Assembly (NCBI GenBank): GCA_019454045.1
Contig: SKCR01035562.1
Span: 1 to 64,000, forward strand
Source of the DNA: Zanthoxylum bungeanum
Lineage: Eukaryota > Streptophyta > Magnoliopsida > Sapindales > Rutaceae
Reading direction: 5' to 3'
DNA length: 64,000 nucleotides
Positions within the stretch are counted from its first letter, which is position 1. Every line of letters begins with the position of its first letter. The notes under the pieces are model-generated. The model was not told the origin of the DNA. It did not search any database and saw only the letters and a list, made by a program, of their open reading frames with translations. The translations under genes and the position numbers were made by a program. Shown one piece after another: positions 34,081 to 45,255 of this stretch.

Positions 34081-35527
34081 CACCTAGTATGGAATATGTT
34101 CTCCTCTGCTGCATACTCTCATCCTCTACAACATGTGCACTCAAAGCACGCTTGACAACTAAGGATAAGTTATTCAGCGGGTATGCAGCTCCCTCATGGT
34201 CACTAGCATCCTCCAACTCTGGCATCTCTCATCATCAACCTCACTATCAGTAGAGTACACATCTCCACTCTTCTTATCAATCACTAAGGTACGTCTATTG
34301 GGACATTCTGAAGCATAGTGTCCCATGCCCAAACATTTAAAACACTTGACATCCTTAGTTCTAGTAGTTGTAACCGTCAGGTTTTGGTCTAGTTTTACTC
34401 GATTCTGCAGTCTCTTTACCCTTGGTACTAGGTTCGGCCCTAGGCTTATTAAAGCCTCCACTGAACTCGCCTCTAGGCTTGTCAAAGCCTCCATCCCGCT
34501 TCTCATTCGGAACCCATTTTCCCTTCCATGCAGAAGTAGCCTGAGTACCAAATCTGGATGTTGACCTTTTCTTGAGTTGCCTTTCTACCTTGATAGCCAT
34601 GTGAAGCATATCCTCCAAATCAACACAGTGATGCAACTCCACCATGTTTGCTATCTCTCTATTCAAGCCCCCTAGAAACCGTGCCATAGTAGCTTCTGCA
34701 TCCTCAACTACATTTGCCCTGATCATGGCAACTTCCATCTCTGTGTAATAGTCCTCAACACTCTTGGCCCCCTGATACAGATGTTGTAGTTTCTGATACA
34801 ACTCCCTATAGTAATGGCTGGGTATAAATCTCTTTCTCATGAGACCTCTAAGTTCTGCCCATGTCTGAATCGGTCTCTCATAATTTCTCCTCCTAGTAGA
34901 GACAAGCTGATCCCACCAAATCATAGCATAATCGGCAAACTCAATTGCTGCCAGATTGATCTTCTTCTCATCTGAGTAGTGATGACAGTTGAAAATCAAT
35001 TCTATTTTCTTTTCCCATTCTAAATAAGCTTCAGGATCATTTTTGCCGTGGAATGTTGGTATCTTGATCTTGATGCTACCTAGATCACCGTCTTCATCTC
35101 CTCGTCTACCATATCCCCTCCTATCATAATCCCCTCTTCTGGCATCAAATGCACCTCTATCATCAAACCGTCTATCCCTCCTATCATTCCTCCTATCAAA
35201 CCTCCTATTAGGCCTCCTGTCATGCCTAGGTTGAAATCTCTCCTCCACATCATCAAGACCATCAGAATCATCAAACTCATTTTCAGCTTCCTCTTCATCT
35301 GGCGGTATACACTGTGGTGGTACACGTCGAGGTGGCACATTATGAGGTGGTGGTACATTCTGGGGTGGTGGTACATTCTGAGGTGGTGGTGCTCTGGGAC
35401 CGCTACCAGTTTGAATACTCTCTACACTCTTGGTCAATCTCTCCAAAGCAGTATTCATGTTCTCCATCATATCTGTAAATTTCCTATCCAAAGCCTCAAG
35501 CTTTTCATCAGTGGTTAGACCTGCCAT
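34081..35527 (-). pseudogene. Gypsy A4 gag (nearly intact, broken near its end)
   Basis: Start ATG at 35527 (MAGLTTDEKLEALDRK), shared with the other copies; an upstream in-frame ATG at 35560 is in the leader. 34361-35560 runs through the helical N-terminus, three proline units (PPPQNV, PPPQNV, PPPHNV), acidic stretch, RD-rich stretch, gag domain (EAYLEWEKKIELIFNCHHYS, WWDQLV, RKRFIPSHYYRELYQKLQHL) and Lys-rich linker. After a frameshift at about 34370 the zinc knuckle CFKCLGMGHYASECP and acidic tail follow in 34174-34551. Confidence 0.92.
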
Positions 35528-36046
35528 CTCAACACTAAGAAAACAGATTAGAAATAACAAGAAAGTAAAGCAAATATGTAAATCCTCACAATCTCACGTG
35601 TTTACACTCGAATGATATCACTCCACTCGTGTTTGCACTCTATTGGCTTTTACCCGATATTGTGCTCACAATCACTGCCTTTTACCACTCTTGAGTTCTT
35701 CCTCAATTCAAATGTGAATCACACTGAATCCAAGAATACAAAGTCAAGTGTAGTCCTCAAGCTAGCATGAAACACAACGGACCCAATAATATATATATAG
35801 GGCAGGCGGAAACAAAATGCGAACAGAAATAGCAATGACGAAGACTCAATCAATAATACTTAAGCTAGAGTAATTAGAAATAAGTAGTAAACAATTAGCA
35901 CAATGGAAAAAAAATAAGCATGCAAATTCACGGTCGTATGCAATTTCGGGAGAAAATTTGGCACTTCTATAGAAATTTTGATGGAATACCCTCCATGGGC
36001 ACCTAAATGATAATATGGAACAAACTAGATTCAACCAAAAAATTTC
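35528..36046 (-). other. A4 leader remnant
   Basis: About 520 bp of leader matching the gag-proximal leader of A2 and A6. It stops before the minisatellite region, at the junction with the next LTR scrap. No protein-coding signal. Confidence 0.8.
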
Positions 36047-36253
36047 ACTCGAAGTCTTTGGGCCAAGTGAAATGGTTTTGGGCCCTTTCCATCGAAGCCC
36101 ACATGCGTCTCTATTTGTTTGTTGCAGTCGGCCATAAAACTCTGAACTAATCCCGCCATTGCTTCTCTAAGTCTTTTGGTCCTCTGCGTCGTAATTGGCC
36201 CTTCTGGCACTTGTAATGCGTCCTTTGGTTTGTTGTCGGCCTGGATCATGTCA
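36047..36253 (-). repeat. Truncated family A 3' LTR
   Basis: About 207 bp, only the first third of a family A LTR in element direction (starting TGACATGATCC on the minus strand), joined directly to the A4 leader at about 36046. The purine tract lies just inside, at 36254-36267. Confidence 0.85.
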
Positions 36254-37609
36254 TCCCCTCTCTCTTGAAAAGGATTCGACCTCGAATCTGTACCTGCATC
36301 AAAAGGAGTTAAGTCAGAAACATTAAATGTAGCAGACACATTATACTTACCTTGTAAATCCAACTTGTATGCATTGTCATTAATCCGTTCCAAAACTTGA
36401 AATGGACCATCCCCTCTCGGTTGTAGCTTAGATTTACGTTGTTCAGGAAATCTCTCCTTGCACATGTGTACCCAAACCCAATCTCCAGGATGAAATACCA
36501 CACATTTTCTTCCCTTATTAGCATGAGAAGCATATTGCTCATTCTTTCGTTGTATTTGCTCTCTTGCTTTCTCATGTATGTGCTTCACCAAATCGGCTTT
36601 CCTTTTTCCATCTAACCCCGCATGCTCATCAACAGGCAATGGTAACAAATCTAATGGAGTTAGTGGCTGAAAACCATAAACAATTTCAAATGGTGAGTAA
36701 GATGTAGAGGAATGAATACTACGATTATATGCAAATTCAACAAAAGGCAAACAATCCTCCCAAGTTTTTAAGTTCTTATTGATAATAGTACACAATAACT
36801 GAGTCAAAGTCCTATTAACAACCTCGGTTTGGCCATTAGTTTGGGGGTGGCAAGTAGTAGAATACAAAAGTTTAGTTCCCAACTTACCCATAAAACTTTC
36901 CAAAAGTGACTAAGGAATTTAACATCACGATCTGAAACTATACTCCGTGGAATCCCATGGAGTCGTACTACTTCTCTAAAGAACAAGTCAGCAATGTTAG
37001 TGGCATCATCAGTTTTATGACATGCTATAAAGTGTGCCATCTTACTGAACCTATCAACCACGACAAAGATGGAATCTCTACCCTTCCTAGTCCTAGGTAA
37101 ACCCAATATAAAGTTCATCGATACATCTACCCTTAGATCACTAGGTATTGGCAACGGTGTATACAACCCATGAGGCATAACCTTAGATTTAGCCTGTTTA
37201 CAAGTTAAGCATTTATCACACAAACGCTCAATATCTCTCCGCATCTTAGGCCAATAGAAATGTTCACTCAATACCCCTAAGGTTTTGGTAATGCCAAAGT
37301 GCCCCATTAAACCTCCCCCATGTGCTTCCCTCACTAACAATTCACGCATACTACAAACAGGAATGCATAATCTATTTTCCCTAAACAGAAACCCATCATG
37401 TTGGTAGAATTTACTAAAAGCAGACTTTTCACATGCAGCATAGATAGTAATAAAGTCAATATCACTAGCATAAAGTTCTTTAATAAATTCAAACCCAAAC
37501 ATTCTCGCACTCAATGAAGTAAGTAAAGCATACCTTCGCGATAGTGCATCGGCGGCAATGTTTTCCTTACCTTGTTTGTAGCGGATTACATATGGAAATG
37601 TCTCAACAA
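36100..37609 (-). pseudogene. A-type RNase H end and integrase of the chimera (broken)
   Basis: From 37609: [20 protein letters not shown], the RNase H end/linker, then [33 protein letters not shown] and the core [19 protein letters not shown], where the Asp of the usual SMDF is Asn, followed by [16 protein letters not shown] (frame 36804-37748). A single-base shift near 36890 leads to 36031-36903: [35 protein letters not shown] and the LTR-encoded tail. The Asp-to-Asn change hits the first catalytic residue region, so integrase function is doubtful. Confidence 0.88.
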
Positions 37610-38083
37610 ACTTCACTACCACATCTACTTTCTTTTCACCAGCTCTCACAGATTCATCATCACTCATGGCCACTATCTCAACCATACTTGCAAAGACCTC
37701 CTCACACACCTGCTCAGATTCACTATGTTTTTCAACCTCAAAGCACACTACCTCACAAGTGTTTACTCCCTAAATGCCACAATCTCACAAGCATTTTCAC
37801 TCACCATGTCACTTATAACACAATTCACAACATTCAAGGCCTCACAAGTGTTTTCATTCGCTATGCACTCAACATCACAAGTCTTTCTCACTTCATTACA
37901 CACAACTTCTATAGCTTTTGGTTGTTGAGTACTCTCTTCATTCACTGCATATTTAGTTACCTTCCAAGTCTTTTTTCATTTCTTATAAGATCTTCTATAA
38001 TCACTCACAATATCTTGGATATCACTTTTGAAAGTATCCAAAACCTCGATCTTATCATCCATGGTTAAACTTGGACCTGCCAT
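37610..38083 (-). pseudogene. Unfamiliar gag-like ORF with Cys/Glu/Val repeats
   Basis: The ATG at 38083 begins MAGPSLTMDDKIEVLDTFK, like the MAG.SLT.DEKL start of B gag, but then diverges. After about 35 codons there is a TGA, then repeated segments of the type [20 protein letters not shown] and [10 protein letters not shown], rich in Cys, Glu and Val. A one-frame shift near 37770 leads into [20 protein letters not shown] and on, in frame, into the A-type integrase part. I do not recognise the family. It could be a degenerate replacement for gag, or a captured host fragment. Confidence 0.6.
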
Positions 38084-39436
38084 CTCAACACTAAACAAAC
38101 AGACTAGAAATAATAAAAAGCAAAACAAATATGTAAATCCTCACAATCTCACGTGTTTACACTCGAATGATATCACTTCACTCATGTTTGCACTCTATTG
38201 GCTTTGACCCGATACTGTGCTCCAAATCACTGCCTTTTATCACTCTTGAGTTCTTCCTCAATTCAATTACAAATCAACTCAATTCCCAGAATGGTTAACT
38301 AATGTGTAGTCCACAAGCTAGCAGAAACACAATGCATAGAGTAGGTGGAATAAAGAAAATAAGATAAGTAATCACGGAGACTCAATCGAAAGAAACATAT
38401 AGCTAGAGTGCTCAGAATAAGAAAGAATGACGAGTTAGCTAAATGCAATGAATAAGCAAGCAAGCAATCAACGTGTCACTGAAACAATCTTGTGGTCACT
38501 CGCTATAGTGTTTGAGCTCACCTTTCTTTTCTTCTCACACACACTCACAAGTGTTTACACTCCAATGAAACACAATGAAGCACAAAGGATTTCAATTCGG
38601 CTATAACACAAATATAGTCTTTCAAGCTCAAACCAATACAAACCAAATCAAATATCAATGTAACTCATGTAAAGCAATCCAATCAACTTGCAAATGGTCT
38701 AATCAAGCTAAACACAATGCGACCAATTCTCTCTTCTTTTTTTTTTCAAAACAAGTAGGTGACTCAGCTGCTTACGTAAGTAGCTTACAAGTAGGTCAAG
38801 TAAGCATGTCAATTCGGCAATGGTAAGTTACAAACCAACTAAACACTTTTTCTAACTAACTTGGTGATGCAGCAGCTTGCCTATTCAACCACCTCTCAAA
38901 TGCAATGATGGCTACTCAAGTTTCCATGTCAAGCTCATGAGTGATTCCATTTTCAATGTTATGCTAATAATTTCAACACAAATCCAATGTCAAGCTAATA
39001 TAGCTCACGCAAATCAGCAAGCACACTTGTTGATTCATGCTTCAACATAAGCACATCAAGCATCTTACTCACGGTAATATGTGTAACAAAGCAACCAAAC
39101 TTGTCTCACAAAGTTAACAACACACAAGCTTAAGTAAACTTCAAGAGTAAGTCACGGCCTCACCAATATAAGCATTTCATTTTGTTTAAACACTCATTCA
39201 CTCAAATGCCTCACCACAGCACTCAACACACTTGTTTTCCTCTACAACAACTTCACAAAAATTACAAACAAGCTAGTTCACGCAAATGCTAGGAGTAATG
39301 AAGTGCAATCTGATTTTCTCAAAGTAGATATGAACAATACCTATTGAAAACAAGCTAAGTGACATGGATATTGATAAGAACCTAAGCCCTAACTCTGCCC
39401 CCAAAAGCTAGCTCGGAGGGAGAGGGTTGTCCCTGG

Positions 39437-40087
39437 TGACATGATCCAGGCCGACAACAAACCAAAGGACGCATTACAAGTGCCAGAAGGGCCAATTACG
39501 AGGCAGAGGACCAAAAGACTTAGAGAAGCAATGGCGGGATTAGTTCAGAGTTTTATGGTCGACTGCAACAAACAAATAGAGATGCATGTGGGCTTGGATG
39601 GAAAGGGCCCAAAACCATTTCACTTGGCCCAAATCAGTTTAGAATAAAGCTTCCTAGGCATTTGAAGGCTTTAAAAGTTGATATTTGTGTAATTTCGTTT
39701 TTAGGGGCATTGTTGTCTTTATGCCTTTAGGGTTTCTTTTTGTAACACTATTTAAGCTTACTTTCTTCTTCATTTGAGGGAACCCAACGAAATTTATAAA
39801 CTCAAAAGCTTAAAGCTTTGGCTATGGCCGAATTCTTGTAAGGGAGGGATTCCCCTTTTCAAGTTTGAATCGACTTATCTAAGTTTGGCAAACTTAGTGG
39901 CGTCTCCATTTGCTAGCAAAAGCACTACAAGGATTCATCTTAAGGGTTCTCAAGGGCAAGTTCTTTGTGGGTCTTCTTTGTGGCCTTGGAAGGGTTTTGT
40001 TCCTACAAAATCAAATTCGCGGTTCTTGGGGTTCTGTCCGTTGCTTGGGGTTTACTTGGATTTCGAATCTAAGTGGGTTTCTTGTCA
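39437..40087 (+). repeat. Solo LTR of family A inserted in the TRIM
   Basis: 651 bp, TGACATGATCC...TTTCTTGTCA, flanked by perfect CCTGG duplications (39432-39436 and 40088-40092). It splits the left TRIM repeat. Sequence is very close to the A6 LTRs. Confidence 0.96.
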
Positions 40088-40222
40088 CCTGGCCTTATAA
40101 ACCAACCTATGAGGCACCCCGCAACCGATGTGGGACGCATCATCCCCACCCCCTTAAGACCCGACTGCCTCAGTCGGCGTTCTGCCGAACCCCAAGAGAC
40201 ACCGGCCATTCACACGGAGTGG

Positions 40223-40236
40223 TGGCTCTGATACCA
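40223..40236 (-). other. TRIM primer binding site
   Basis: Minus strand TGGTATCAGAGCCA, complementary to the initiator Met tRNA 3' end and two bases from the TRIM 5' repeat. Confidence 0.92.
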
Positions 40237-40303
40237 ACTGATAAGAACCCAAGCCCTAACTCTGCCCCAAAAGCTAGCTCGGAGGGAGAGGGTTGGCCCT
40301 GGC

Positions 40304-40311
40304 CTTATAAA
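40304..40311 (-). promoter_or_regulatory. Possible TATA box in TRIM repeat
   Basis: Minus strand TTTATAAG in the 5' terminal repeat. The motif is also kept in the other repeat (around 40094-40101). Based on motif and location only. Confidence 0.4.
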
Positions 40312-40785
40312 CCAGCCCATGAGGCACCCTGTAACCGATGTGGGACGCATCAGATATGGCAAGAACAAAGCAGGGGTGGTGATGGTTTTTCCTTGGACAA
40401 ATCTGACCTGATGCATTTCTTCTTTTTTTTTTGATTTTTGAAACTAATAACTTAATAACAATGTTAAACACATCCTAGTAACATAGAATTAACAACTAAA
40501 CACTTGATTCAAGTAAATAAAATAAAAGCCCCAATTTTGACCTAAGTAGCCAAAGATTAACTCAAAGAAATACTCATGATCAATCAAAAACACTCAAGGG
40601 CAGAATGTTATTCATGTTATTTTGATCACAAATCAACAAGAATCAGCAAGAAACAACAAGATCCTACAATGGCCGAATCAAGGTGGAAGTAAAACCTTGA
40701 TGCTAAAACTAAATCAACAAAGAACAAAGATGAAACACAATCAAACAACACATAAAGATAGGAAAATCAGACCTTGGAAACCTGA

Positions 40786-40797
40786 GCTCTGATACTA
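40786..40797 (-). other. Primer binding site of the chimera, one change
   Basis: Minus strand TAGTATCAGAGC: the initiator Met site with its second base changed from G to A. Two bases from the 5' LTR. Confidence 0.85.
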
Positions 40798-40799
40798 AA

Positions 40800-41676
40800 T
40801 GACAAGAAACTCACTTGGGTTGGAAACCAAGCAAACCAACAAGCATTTTTCTTAAAACCCCAAGAACTTTGAATACTGATTTTGTAGGAACAAAACCCAA
40901 CCAAGATCAGCCCCTAACCACCATGAAACTCACGTCCATGATAACACCCTCAACAAGGATTTAGCCATAGCCAAAGCTTAAAAGCTTTAAATTTTGATGC
41001 AAATGTCGTGAATATTATTCCAAAGAAGGAGAAAACAAAGTTTAAATAGGTTACAAAGAGAAACCCTAAAGGTGTGAATGGACAAAAATGTTCCTAAAGT
41101 GAAATTACCAAAAGACCTAAGAACTACCCAAAGCTTTCACTCAAGCACGTCCCCAAAAGTCTTTTCCCAAATAAAGTAGCTTAAAATAATGATTAGAAAC
41201 TAATCTAACTTAAGCTAATTTGAGGTGCTTACATCAAATACTCAATAAGCAAGGTTCTAAGCATAATTAAGCCTAATGGCATAGTCAACCATGCTAATTA
41301 CATCATAAATAAAGTCAACATGTCGAGCACAAATGAAAAAAATGCCCCCATTTGGCCGAATTCAACATAGTCCCAAAATAGGTCAAATCGGGTCAAAAGG
41401 GTGCTGGTGCTAAAGCTGCTCTACTATGCTTCAGTCTGAGCTAATCTGGATCAAATGAAATAGCTTGGGGACCTCTTTGGTTATGCCCATATGTGTCTCT
41501 GGTGTGCACTTGACTTGGTTGCTGCAACTGGTCACATAGCTCTTAGCTAGTCCCGCAAAGGCCTCTCTATCTTCTTTGCTCTTTGGCGTGTGATTGGACT
41601 TGTTGGCAACTGCATGGGTCCCTCCAAGTTGTTAGCTGCATCCTGTAATGTCTCTGGTGTGCTTGAACTCATGTCA
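40800..41676 (-). repeat. B-type 5' LTR of the chimera
   Basis: 877 bp, TGACATGAGTTC...TTTCTTGTCA on the minus strand. Compared with the B1 LTR it lacks about 110 bp (after about 40944), including the block CTTAGTGGCGTCTCCA common to A and B LTRs. Its middle part (about 40970-41100) is diverged from B1. Confidence 0.88.
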
Positions 41677-41791
41677 CCCTTTTGTTTCCCCCTCACATTC
41701 ACTCACACTCCCCTTGGGAACTCCCACGGCCTTGGCCTTATTTTTCTCACTAGATACATCACTCTCACTAGTCTCACCCAAGGTGGTGTTA
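41677..41791 (-). mobile_element. Family A scrap flanking the B-type LTR
   Basis: 115 bp of the A protease-RT linker, matching 16326-16440 in A2. It begins at almost the same base of family A where B1 inserted in A2. It ends at about 41791 against truncated LINE L1c. Confidence 0.85.
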
Positions 41792-44034
41792 CTCTTAATT
41801 TGGGTTTCTTTAAGAAGTCTTGGAATATTGTAGGGAATGATGTCCTTTGCGCTATTCACTCTTTCTTTTCCTCTGGGCGTCTCTTGAGACAGGTTAATGC
41901 TACTTCTATTGCTCTGATTCCTAAGATTCCTAACCCTTCCCAGGTTAAGGATTATAGGCCTATTTCTTATTGCAATACTATTTACAAGTGCATTGCTAAG
42001 CTTATTGCGAATAGGATCAATGTTATCCTTCCTTCTGTGATCAGTCATAATCAATCTGCTTTTGTTGCGGGTAGGCGTATCAGCGACAATATTCTTTTGT
42101 GTCAGGAATTGGATCGGAATTATCACCGGACTGGCGGTTCCCCGAGATGTGCTCTTAAGATTGACTTGATGAAAGCTTATGACTCTGTTCTTTGGGATTT
42201 CCTAGTTGAGGTTTTGCGGGCTGTTGGTATGCTAGAGAGGATGGTGGGTTGGATTCAGGAGTGTATAACTTCTACTAGGTTTTCTATGTCTATTAATGGA
42301 GAGTTGCATGGTTTTTTCTCTGGGGGTCGTGGGTTGCGACAAGGTGATCCTATGTCTCCTTATCTCTTTGTTTTGGCTATGGAAGTTCTGTCAGGTCTTC
42401 TTCGTAATATGGCTCTTAATCAGGGTTTCAAGTTCCACTGGCGGTATTCTAAGGACCGTCTTACTCATCTTTGTTTTGCGGATGACCTTATGATTTTTTA
42501 TAAAGCGGATGCTTCCTCGGTTTCCTTGATCAAGGATTGTCTCGGGTAGTTCAATGGTTTATCAGGTTTAATCCCGAATCTAGCTAAAAGTCTTTTCTTC
42601 TCCTCTGGTATCTCTTCTACCATTGAGGGCCAACTGCATCATGTTTTGGGGTTCCAAGTTGGGATTCTTCCAGTGCGGTATTTGGGAGTCCATTTGATTT
42701 CTACTAAACTCCGGGCCTCTGATTGTGCTTCTCTTGTGGATCGTATTGTCATGCGTGCTAAGAGTTGGAGTAGTAAGTTTCTCTCTTACGCGGGACGGCT
42801 TCAGCTCATTAAGTCTGTTTTGTTTTCCATTCAAGTTTATTGGTCTTCTTATTTATTCTTCCTAAGTCTGTTATTAGGAAGGTGGAGACGATTCTGCGTT
42901 CTTTCCTTTGGAATGGTGGCGCGCTCACCTCTTCTAGGGTGAGAGTGGCTTGGAGTAGAGTTTGTTTACCTCTAAATGAGGGGGGCTGGGGATTAAGAGT
43001 TTGGATACTTGGAATAGAGCTGCTATTGTTAAGCACATTTGGTTTCTTTGTTCTGGCCAGGTTTCTTCTTGGTCGAATTGGGTTCACTCTTATTTGTTGA
43101 GGGGGAGAAGTTTTTGGGAGGTGCCTTGTCCTAAAGATTGCTCTTGCAGTTGGCGTAAGATCTTGGAGCTTCGTTCCTGGTCCCAACGGTGGATGAGAGT
43201 AGGATTGGGAATGGTGAGAAGACTTTATTATGGTTTGATTATTGGCATCCTTTGGGCCCAATTGTGGACACGTTGGGTGAGAGAGTGATTTATGACTCTG
43301 GCTTGGATATGATGGCTACAGTTGCTTCCATTATCTCTGATTCTTCTTGGCGTTGGCCCCCTTCTAGGGCTGCTGCCCTTGTTGATTTGGCTCAGTCCCA
43401 TCTTTCGTCTTCTTCTAGTTTGAGGGAGGATGAGCTGGTTTGGGATGATGATAGGAGTGGGAGATTTTCTGTGGATAGTGCTTGGAATGCCATGCGGACA
43501 AGGGGAACCTTGCTACATTGGTTTCTAGTTGTTTGGTTTCGGAAGGCTATTCCCCGCCATTCCTTTTTACTTTGGATGACTATTCATGGAGGCCTTTGTA
43601 CTCAGGATAGTTTGATGAGGTTTGGTATCTCTGCTTGCTCGCGTTGTATTCTTTGTGGTTGTTCTAGTGAGGACATTGATCATCTTTTCTTCCAGTGCTT
43701 CTTCTCTTCGAGGGTCTGGTCGTCTGTGCTGACTATGTGTGGGTTAGATTGGAGATGCCATGATTGGCCTCAGACTGTTTTGGTTGTGTCTGTTTATCGA
43801 TGTCTCTTTACGTCATTTTCTTGTTCGTCTGTCTTTTGCAGCGTCAATCTACCATACTTCGAGGGAGAGGAATGCTCGCACCCATGATATGCCTCTTCGG
43901 CCTGTTTCTGTTCTTCTTAGTGACATTGTTTTTGATGTTCGGAATCGTGCTAGCTTTTTACGGAAGGTGAAACCATCTTATGACAATAAATGGCTTCACC
44001 TATCCTGGCACTTGCCCGATGACATCTTCTGTTG
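41792..44034 (+). pseudogene. LINE L1c RT and zf-RVT (broken)
   Basis: 41590-42549 covers the RT with FFKKSWNIVGNDVLCAIHSF, RPISYCNTIYKCIAKLIANR, SAFVAGRRISDNILLCQELD, KIDLMKAYDSVLWDF, LRQGDPMSPYLFVLAMEVLS and FADDLMIFYKA (about 42473-42496), ending at a TAG. The thumb follows in 42646-42942, the connection in 42840-43288, and 43189-43887 has zf-RVT: NGEKTLLWFDYWHPLGPIVD, FSVDSAWNAMRTRGTLLHW, IPRHSFLLWMTIHGGLCTQD, CILCGCSSEDIDHLFFQCF (C, C, H, C visible). 43760-44035 gives the final RERNARTHD...LSWHLPDDIFC, shared with L1a. One stop and several shifts. Confidence 0.9.
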
Positions 44035-44168
44035 ATCTTTTGCTTGTAGCCTTTCGGCTTTCTTCTAGGAGGACTTGTCCTCTCTAGTTTCCTGGGGTAT
44101 GTCCCTATGCAAGATAGTTTTCTTTTGGTTATAATACTTACTTTAACCCAAAAAAAAAAATAAAAAAA
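41792..44168 (+). mobile_element. LINE copy L1c, 5' truncated, with poly(A)
   Basis: Starts inside ORF2 at the FFKKSW position of the RT and runs to a 3' UTR and an A-rich tail at about 44150-44168. 5' truncation is usual for LINE insertions, but the flanks do not match each other (gypsy scrap on the left, copia LTR on the right), so no target duplication is found and later rearrangement is likely. Confidence 0.9.
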
Positions 44169-45203
44169 TCCGCTATAGTGAATCGAGCTAGCACGGGGAC
44201 CAAATGGACCTACGGTTCCGAGCTCCAATAATCTCAAAATATTAATTAAGCTCTTAATTAAATATTCCGAATTATTAACTCCGGGTTATTCCACTAAAAA
44301 CCCGAAGTTTCACTCTCATTGCCGCAGATGAAATATTAAGCCGAATCAAGTCGGTGTCCACCGATATAGTCATTACATATGAACTGACCCTTCACGAGTA
44401 TCTCGTAATTAGAGCCGGTTCATAATGTCCGTTATACCCCTCTAATTATTTTTACCTTAAGTACCATTGATTCTCTAATGAATAATTTATTCACAACTAT
44501 TATGAATATTAATCTTTCTATTCTAAATAGAAAGACTTGAGCGCTCAAATCGTTCAAGTACCGAATCAATCCTTAATAAAGTTACTCATCTACTTCTCGC
44601 AAGAAAGAGTGAACTCTATGTCTATGTAAAATGTTCCCAGCTACAAAACAAATTGTACCCCCAAAGTACGTAGCTATTAGTCGGGACTGCAACACCAACC
44701 TCACCTTTGTAAATCAAATGACACACCCTGCCATGTAGGAGTTCGTAGTACACTCAGGATTAAGATAAATCCATATATGGCCATCAAGTAGATTGAAATG
44801 ACTTTCTTTGCTTAACGGATATTATAAGAATGTCATTTCTGTCTAGGTCCAGTCCTATATGATCGCATCATACAAGGTGCCTCCATTCTCATGTCTGTAC
44901 ATGGATGATCCGGATCAAGATCGCTATACAAATATAGAATGGACCACAACTATAGCTAAACCACAAACAAAGTACCCGCTTTGTTTTCTCTCTATGGACT
45001 ATTTAGGATTACTAGCCTCAGACTTAAATCATTTTGTGTACGACACTTATACACTAAGTCTTAAGGTACATAAGTAATCTAGGGGAAGATATTTAATATG
45101 CGAAATTAAACAAATAATTTGATGAATGAATAATGCATCGTTTTATTTCAAAACATATAAAACCGTTTACATCACATGTAGCTATAGGGCATACATTCCA
45201 ACA
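44169..45203 (-). repeat. C1 3' LTR, truncated
   Basis: 1035 bp matching 51886-52928 with scattered differences. Minus strand starts TGTTGGAATGTATGCCC, a typical copia LTR start. Next to it, 45204-45214 reads AAGTGGGAGAT on the minus strand, the polypurine tract. Confidence 0.88.
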
Positions 45204-45255
45204 ATCTCCCACTTGCACTAGATCAAATGGGACATGTCACGTAATCCTAGACCAT

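Larger units (their letters stand above)
30162..36046 (-). mobile_element. Gypsy copy A4 (3' LTR, full gag-pol, partial leader)
   Basis: Family A element on the minus strand: 3' LTR 30162-30801, purine tract, complete gag-pol region and about 520 bp of leader. The leader ends at about 36046, where the LTR scrap of the next element begins, so its primer site and 5' LTR are deleted. It has the longest uninterrupted frames of any A copy (376, 399 and 295 codons), separated by a handful of indels. Confidence 0.93.
39372..40352 (-). mobile_element. TRIM (miniature LTR retrotransposon), interrupted by a solo LTR
   Basis: Two 114-115 bp terminal repeats (39372-40142 once the insertion is removed, and 40239-40352), ends TGATGCGTCC...TTCTTATCA on the minus strand. 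The internal region is only about 96 bp: initiator Met primer site TGGTATCAGAGCCA (minus, 40223-40236) two bases from the 5' repeat, and a purine tract GGGGGTGGGGA (minus, 40143-40153) beside the 3' repeat. Perfect 5-bp duplications GATAT (39367-39371 and 40353-40357) flank it, and the empty site is seen in B1 at about 14895. It encodes nothing. Length without the nested LTR is 325 bp. Confidence 0.95.
38084..40785 (-). other. B-type leader of the chimera, with nested insertions
   Basis: Similar to the B1 leader (13661-15328) over most of its length. The TRIM at 39372-40352 divides it. Apart from the TRIM and its solo LTR I see no coding sequence. Confidence 0.8.
36047..41676 (-). mobile_element. 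Chimeric gypsy element: A-type pol end, unusual gag-like ORF, B-type leader and LTR
   Basis: In element direction: B-type 5' LTR (40800-41676), primer site, B-type leader (38084-40785, carrying a TRIM), a gag-like ORF from ATG 38083, then a direct, in-frame switch at about 37609 to the A-type RNase H end and integrase (36254-37609) and a truncated A-type 3' LTR (36047-36253). No gag domain, zinc knuckle, protease or RT lies between. It may be a non-autonomous element built by recombination, or two elements joined by a deletion. Confidence 0.75.

Noticed and set aside
35222..35518. Trp/Tyr-rich frame opposite gag
   Set aside because: Antisense of the proline-repeat minisatellite; no independent support.
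39372..40352. TRIM as a Cassandra element
   Set aside because: No 5S rRNA-like promoter sequence is visible in the terminal repeats.
41674..42126. 150-codon minus-strand frame at 41674-42126
   Set aside because: It joins the antisense of LINE RT to an A-family scrap across a breakpoint; not a natural gene.
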